Shown here piece after piece: positions 59,736 through 64,000 of a DNA stretch of 64,000 bases. Origin of the DNA: Streptomyces ortus (GTDB taxonomy: Bacteria; Actinomycetota; Actinomycetes; Streptomycetales; Streptomycetaceae). The notes under the pieces are model-generated. The model did no database searches. It was given only the letters and a program-made list of their open reading frames with translations, and had not been told where the DNA came from. Every line of letters starts with the position of its first letter. Position 1 is the first letter of the stretch. The stretch spans positions 2,271,264 to 2,335,263 of the forward strand of contig NZ_JAIFZO010000002.1 in NCBI RefSeq assembly GCF_026341275.1, read 5' to 3'. Made by a program: the position numbers and the translations under genes.

Positions 59736-62200
59736 CACGGGGTCGCCTCCGGCTTGCGCACCTTCTGCGCCATGATCTCGATGTCGTCCACGAAACGGTG
59801 AGGGTCGGTGATCTGCGCTCCCGCAGCGTGGGCGCCGTCCTGGCACTGTTTGAGGAGGTCCACCGCACGCGGTCCGCAGAGGGTGCGCAGTTCCCGGTAG
59901 ACGTCGCCGGTCCGCTCAGCGTCGCCGAACAGGGCCAGGGCCGTGACTTTCATGAGCTTGTCGGCGCCGCCGACGGCGGCCTGCAGCGTGTGCTCGGGCG
60001 CGCCGGAACGGTGGTGCCGGATCCAGGCGGCCTCAAGGAAGGCGTTCTCCAGGGCGATACGGCACAGGCTGGGCAGCACGTGGGTGCGTGCCGCCGTCGG
60101 CAGGTCACTGGTACTGGCGATGGCTCGCGCGTCGTCGAGCGCCTGCCGTACCGGGTCTGTCACCGGCTTGACCTTCACCTTGGACGACTCGGCCCGCTCG
60201 ACCTCGAACACCGTCACGGGCAGATCCTGACTCGTGAACGCCCGCTGGAGCCGGGTGTCGTGGGTGAACACGACGACCTGCCGGTGCTCGCCGAGCTCGT
60301 GCAGGACCTGGGCGAGTCCGTTGACCTTGGCGGGGTCCATGGACTGCACGGGGTCGTCGATGACGATGAAGCCGAACGGGCTGTCGGCGGTGGCGGCCCT
60401 GGGCAGGAACAGGGACAGCGCGAGGGAGTGCTGCTCGCCCTGGCTCATGACGCTGAGAGCCGAGGCTTCCTGGCCGTCGACGGAGACATCCATGACGAGC
60501 TTGCGGACAGTGGCCTTCTCGCTGCCCTTCAGGCTCACGGCCTTGAGGTCGATGTTGCTCTCCTGGCGGAGCCGCTCCCAGATCCGCTGCGACTGGTCGG
60601 CGAAGCCTTCCATGCGCTGTTCCCGCAACTCGGCGGCCAGCGCCTTGATCCAGGTGCTCGCCTTCCTGATGTCCCGCAGCCGAGGCTTGTTCGCCTCCAC
60701 GGCACGGGCTCTCCCCGCCCAGCCCGCCAGGCGGATGACGAGCCCGCGCCAGCGTTCGTCCCGCTTCTCCAGCTCCCTGACGGCGTTCTCCTTGACCGCG
60801 GCGCAGGCATCGGCCAGGGGCGCGGCGGCCTCGTGGGCGCGCCGGGCGAGCTCGTCGGGATCGCTGATCGTCCGGCAGGCGGTCCAGGCGCGCCACGGGT
60901 CGGCGAGGGCGGCGGGGATCCGCGGGGGCGTGTGAACGAGGTCCTGCACGGCCCGCGCGGCCGACCGGAGTTCGCTGCGCGCGCCCGCGGCTGCCTCCGC
61001 CTCCTGCCGCAGTGCGGCGATCTGGGCGATGGCGTCCGCAGCCCATGCCGCGTCCAGCATTCCGTCGGTCCCACATACGGGGCAGGAGTCAGCGTCGGGG
61101 TGACGGTCGTTGTGCGCCACAGCCCGTTCGAGGAGTTCCGCACGCTGCAGAGCGTCCTCGGTGCCGGTGCCGCGCAGGTCCTCGACGTCGGCGAGAGCTC
61201 TGCGCAGGCGGTCCACGGTCGTGCGGACCTGCGCCATCTCGGGTCCCCGCACCTCTGCCTCGGCGCGCAGCCGGGCGAGCAGGCCATCGTCCGTGTCGGC
61301 GGGCAGACCGGCGATCAGGGCTTCAACGGTCTCGAAGTCGGGCGTTCCCGCCGTGTCGACGGCGACGAGTGCCTGGACCGCGCGGTCGTCGTCCTCCAGC
61401 TCGTACAGGGCCTCCTTGAGGCCCGGCAGCTCCGCCTTCGCCACCTTGTCCGCGTCTTCGAGCGCCTTGGCCTCCTGGCGGAGCCGGCCGTCGGCGGCGC
61501 TGAGCTGCCCCAGGCCGAGGATGGTGGCGATGGAGTCGTACATCTCGGAGGGCTTGCCACTGATCATGCGGTCGAGATCGACGTACGACAGGAAGGGCCG
61601 GAAGTCCCGCAGGGCCTGCTTCCAGCCCACCTGGTCGAGGGGTGCGCGGCCGTGACCGGGGCGCTTGAGCTCGGCCTGGGAGTCGTCGAAGTCGTCGCCC
61701 TCCCAGGTGCGGGTGAGTGTGCTGCGGCCGGTGTCGCCCTCGATGGCGAGCTTGACCTCGATCTCCGGCCTACCGTCGGTGTCGTGGAGGTTGCGCCAGT
61801 TGCTGCTGCGCGTCGCGTGCTGCCCCTGCCAGCGCATGTTCACGCCGGTGAAGGCCGTCTCGATGCCCTCGGCGATGCTGGACTTGCCGGAGCCGTTGCG
61901 ACCCACGACCAGGTTCACGCCGGGCCGGGGGCTGAGCTTGAGCAAGGCGCGCGGTCCGATGCCGCGGAACCGGGCGACGGCGACCGACTCGAGGTAGATC
62001 CGGCCGACCGTGGAGGTCCCACCGGTCTCGCTGTCGCCCAGTGCCTCCTTCAGGAGCGTCTTCACGGGCTCGGTGAGTGCCACCTCGCCCAGGCGGGTCC
62101 GCACCAGCTCAGCCACGGGCACGGGCTGATCGGCGGGGGTCGGCTGAGCGGGGTCGGCGGGGTGGTCCGCGTTCTGCTGGGGCTGTTCCGTGACGGTCAT
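59735..62200 (-). CDS. SMC/Rad50-like ATPase with zinc hook
   Basis: 821 aa. Walker A VVGRNGSGKSSIAEGIE at about 96-112, a coiled-coil middle with the hook SCPVCG at about 370, signature VMSQGEQHSLALSLFLP at about 582-598 and Walker B FIVIDDPVQSMDP at about 607-619. A C-terminal helical region (about 710-760, LPSLCRIALENAFLEAAW) looks HEPN-like. Such AAA ATPases pair with effectors in phage-defence systems (RloC, Septu and others). ATG 62200; a 60-residue Pro/Ala-rich leader precedes the ATPase. Confidence 0.75.
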   Translation of the reverse strand: MTVTEQPQQNADHPADPAQPTPADQPVPVAELVRTRLGEVALTEPVKTLLKEALGDSETGGTSTVGRIYLESVAVARFRGIGPRALLKLSPRPGVNLVVGRNGSGKSSIAEGIETAFTGVNMRWQGQHATRSSNWRNLHDTDGRPEIEVKLAIEGDTGRSTLTRTWEGDDFDDSQAELKRPGHGRAPLDQVGWKQALRDFRPFLSYVDLDRMISGKPSEMYDSIATILGLGQLSAADGRLRQEAKALEDADKVAKAELPGLKEALYELEDDDRAVQALVAVDTAGTPDFETVEALIAGLPADTDDGLLARLRAEAEVRGPEMAQVRTTVDRLRRALADVEDLRGTGTEDALQRAELLERAVAHNDRHPDADSCPVCGTDGMLDAAWAADAIAQIAALRQEAEAAAGARSELRSAARAVQDLVHTPPRIPAALADPWRAWTACRTISDPDELARRAHEAAAPLADACAAVKENAVRELEKRDERWRGLVIRLAGWAGRARAVEANKPRLRDIRKASTWIKALAAELREQRMEGFADQSQRIWERLRQESNIDLKAVSLKGSEKATVRKLVMDVSVDGQEASALSVMSQGEQHSLALSLFLPRAATADSPFGFIVIDDPVQSMDPAKVNGLAQVLHELGEHRQVVVFTHDTRLQRAFTSQDLPVTVFEVERAESSKVKVKPVTDPVRQALDDARAIASTSDLPTAARTHVLPSLCRIALENAFLEAAWIRHHRSGAPEHTLQAAVGGADKLMKVTALALFGDAERTGDVYRELRTLCGPRAVDLLKQCQDGAHAAGAQITDPHRFVDDIEIMAQKVRKPEATP

Positions 62201-62348
62201 GTGCTGTCTCCCGGGGGCCGGATGCTGGTTCGGAGGATGGGTCGGACACCGGCACTCAGCCGGTGAGGACGATGCCCCCGTCGTTCGCGTCGGGTGGGCG
62301 GCGGGGTTCCTCCGTTGTGCGGCGGTGGTGACTGCGGTCGCGCAGTCC

Positions 62349-62368
62349 CCGCTTCCACGTGGAAGCGG
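62349..62368. promoter_or_regulatory. 20-bp perfect palindrome in divergent promoter
   Basis: CCGCTTCCACGTGGAAGCGG is fully self-complementary, between the ATPase and methyltransferase genes. Candidate operator, perhaps for the HTH at the start of the methyltransferase. Confidence 0.65.
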
Positions 62369-62407
62369 ATCCAGATAAGCACATCACTGAAAGCATCGTC
62401 AAACAGC

Positions 62408-62435
62408 TTGACTGGCTTGACGGGCGCTGTAATGT
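62408..62435 (+). promoter_or_regulatory. Promoter of methyltransferase gene
   Basis: TTGACT, 16 bp, TAATGT. Good match to the principal-sigma consensus, 49 bp upstream of the start codon; rare clarity for this GC content. Confidence 0.55.
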
Positions 62436-62483
62436 GTTTACTGTTCACTACCTACTGGCCCGAGAGGAGCAGCACCCCACGCC

Positions 62484-64000
62484 ATGCCCCAGCAGCCCGC
62501 AGCTCAACTGCCCACCTCGGCGCACGTGACCGCCGCCGAGATCTCCCGCGTCGCAGGGGTCACGCGCGCCACCGTCAGCAACTGGCGCCGTCGCCACGAC
62601 GACTTCCCCGCCCCCAGCGGGGGCACGGAGAGCAGCCCGCTCTACGATTTGGCGGCTGTCCAGGCATGGCTGCGGGGGCGCGGGCATACCTCCGCTGCCT
62701 CGCCGGCCGAGGAGTTGCGTACGGCGCTGCGTCTGCTCGGGCCCGGGTCGGGTGCGGCGGCGCGGCTGTTCCCTCTGGTTGCGGCCATGTCCCGCCTCAC
62801 GCCCGGGGAACTGGCCGAACTCGCCACCGCATCCGACGACCAGTTGATCGCCCGCATGGAGAAGGCCGCAGCCCAGCTCCCCGCGGCTGTGCCCGAGGCC
62901 GAGCCGGTCCGCTACGGCCCGGACGATGCGGGCACGGTCCGCGCCCTGCTGGGTTGCGTCCGTGAGGCCGGAGCGCAGGCCGCCCTCGATGTCCTCGCTG
63001 AGCGCGAGCTGGACGAGGGTGCCGCCAGCGGCGTTTACCAGACTCCGGAGGGCCTGGCTCTGCTCATGTCGCGGCTCCTGCCCGCCGGCGTGGCCCGCGT
63101 CCTCGATCCAGCCTGCGGCAGCGGCACTCTCCTCGCTGCCGCTGCCCGGCAGGGCGCACAGGAACTGTTCGGGCAGGACACGCTCCCAGTGCAGGCCCAG
63201 CGCAGCGCAGTCGGGCTCCTGCTCGCCGCACCCGGGGCCGACGTGGCGATCCGCGTCGGCGACAGCCTGCGCGCCGACGCCTTCCCCGAGGTCACGGTCG
63301 ACGCCGTCCTGTCCAACCCGCCTTTCGGCGACCGCGAGTGGGGTCACGACGAGCTGGCGTACGACCCGAGGTGGGCGTACGGGGTCCCGCCGCGCTTCGA
63401 ATCCGAGTTGGCCTGGGTGCAGCACGCCCTCGCGCATCTGGAGGCCGGCGGCCACGCGGTCATGCTGCTGCCGCCCGCGCTCGCCTTCCGCTCCTCCGGC
63501 CGCCGCATCCGCGCCGAGCTCATCCGCAGCGGGGCCTTGCGAGCAGTCATTTCACTCCCGGCGCGTGCCGCGTATCCGCTCCACATCGGTCTGCAGATCT
63601 GGGTGCTCCAGCGCCCCGAACCGGGCGGCGCGGACCGTACGCCGGTGCTGTTCGTCGACGGCGAGGGCGAGCAGCGGGACGCCACGACGGGAACGCCTGG
63701 CGCGACCGTTGCGGCCACGGCCGGCTTCGGCACACGCGGTGGCTCGCGCCTTGGCCGGTCCGGCTCTTCCTCTTCCGCCGCATCCTCTTCCCCCGGTTCC
63801 ACCTTCGACTGGGCGGGGCTGACCGGCAGGGTCCTCACCCAGTGGGCCGCGTTCACCGCAGCCCCCGACGCCTACACCGGCGAACCCGGCGTCGCTCGCG
63901 CGGTGCCACTCGTCGACCTCCTCGACGACGTCGTCGACGTCACCCCGGCCCGCCATGTGAGGGCGACGGCAGCTGACATCGACCCGGTAGCCCTGGCCCG
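62484..64000 (+). CDS. N6-adenine DNA methyltransferase, C-terminus beyond window
   Basis: Open for 505 codons to the right edge. An N-terminal HTH (about 17-40, AAEISRVAGVTRATVSNWRR) with a following FPAP motif resembles phage/MerR-like DNA-binding domains. The methylase core has VYQTPEGLALLMSRLL, motif I LDPACGSGTLLAAAAR (about 207-222) and motif IV LSNPPFGDREWG (about 276-287), as in HsdM-type enzymes. A Ser-rich patch (about 420-440) separates the core from the tail. A specificity subunit or nuclease may lie beyond the edge. Divergent from the ATPase module. Confidence 0.85.
   Translation, partial: MPQQPAAQLPTSAHVTAAEISRVAGVTRATVSNWRRRHDDFPAPSGGTESSPLYDLAAVQAWLRGRGHTSAASPAEELRTALRLLGPGSGAAARLFPLVAAMSRLTPGELAELATASDDQLIARMEKAAAQLPAAVPEAEPVRYGPDDAGTVRALLGCVREAGAQAALDVLAERELDEGAASGVYQTPEGLALLMSRLLPAGVARVLDPACGSGTLLAAAARQGAQELFGQDTLPVQAQRSAVGLLLAAPGADVAIRVGDSLRADAFPEVTVDAVLSNPPFGDREWGHDELAYDPRWAYGVPPRFESELAWVQHALAHLEAGGHAVMLLPPALAFRSSGRRIRAELIRSGALRAVISLPARAAYPLHIGLQIWVLQRPEPGGADRTPVLFVDGEGEQRDATTGTPGATVAATAGFGTRGGSRLGRSGSSSSAASSSPGSTFDWAGLTGRVLTQWAAFTAAPDAYTGEPGVARAVPLVDLLDDVVDVTPARHVRATAADIDPVALA

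Overview
The window is high-GC actinobacterial DNA and almost certainly comes from a Streptomyces chromosome. It carries an HrdD-type sigma factor, a gamma-butyrolactone-receptor-like regulator with ARE operators, a SepX/GlpR-like division protein, many GTG starts with a few TTG/CTG starts, and strong third-position GC. Product calls rest on reading motifs in the translations; no database search was run.

Layout. (1) 1-1310: an unrecognised gene cut by the left edge, a frameshifted DUF2637-like gene (usually plasmid/integrative-element cargo) and tRNA-Arg(CCT); this looks like an integrative-element scar. (2) 1508-6315: D-glucarate catabolism, an IclR regulator divergent from kdgD, a GntP-type permease and gudD. 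(3) 6489-11922: a butenolide (avenolide-type) autoregulator locus with an acyl-CoA oxidase, an AvaR1/ScbR-like receptor, a cytochrome P450 and a second receptor-like TetR protein, with three ARE-like palindromes. (4) 12044-20528: double-IclR regulator, secreted M6 protease, TetR plus exporter, MarR plus DOPA-dioxygenase-like enzyme, and an acetyltransferase. (5) 20707-29331: hrdD behind a SigR-type promoter, a WYL regulator, an exporter, and the fructose operon fruR-fruK-fruA. (6) 29453-42887: conserved hypothetical, L,D-transpeptidase lipoprotein, an IS110 transposase relic, DmpA-type peptidase, MscL, SAF-domain protein, MTA phosphorylase, FmdB zinc ribbon, exporter, cation/proton antiporter and a penicillin-acylase-family protein. 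(7) 42946-49381: fthC, then galU-moeA/glp-moaC-mog-rimJ followed by sepX, joining molybdopterin genes to the Glp/GlpR division pair. (8) 49490-64000: tRNA-Ala(CGC) and beyond it a probable genomic island. The island has an HTH/recombinase-like/DDE unit, small regulators, a decayed gene, and a module of HelD-like helicase, small Cys/His protein and SMC-like zinc-hook ATPase, divergent from an N6-adenine DNA methyltransferase that runs off the right edge.

Two signals run through the window. First, at least 17 copies of a short GC-rich intergenic repeat lie in five gaps. Second, in-frame minisatellites with units of 6-24 bp (often 9 or 18) expand low-complexity segments in several genes (kdgD, aco, avaR1-like, one MFS gene, the acylase, possibly mtnP). 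The most interesting candidates are the complete butenolide signalling locus and the unassigned defence-like module on the island.
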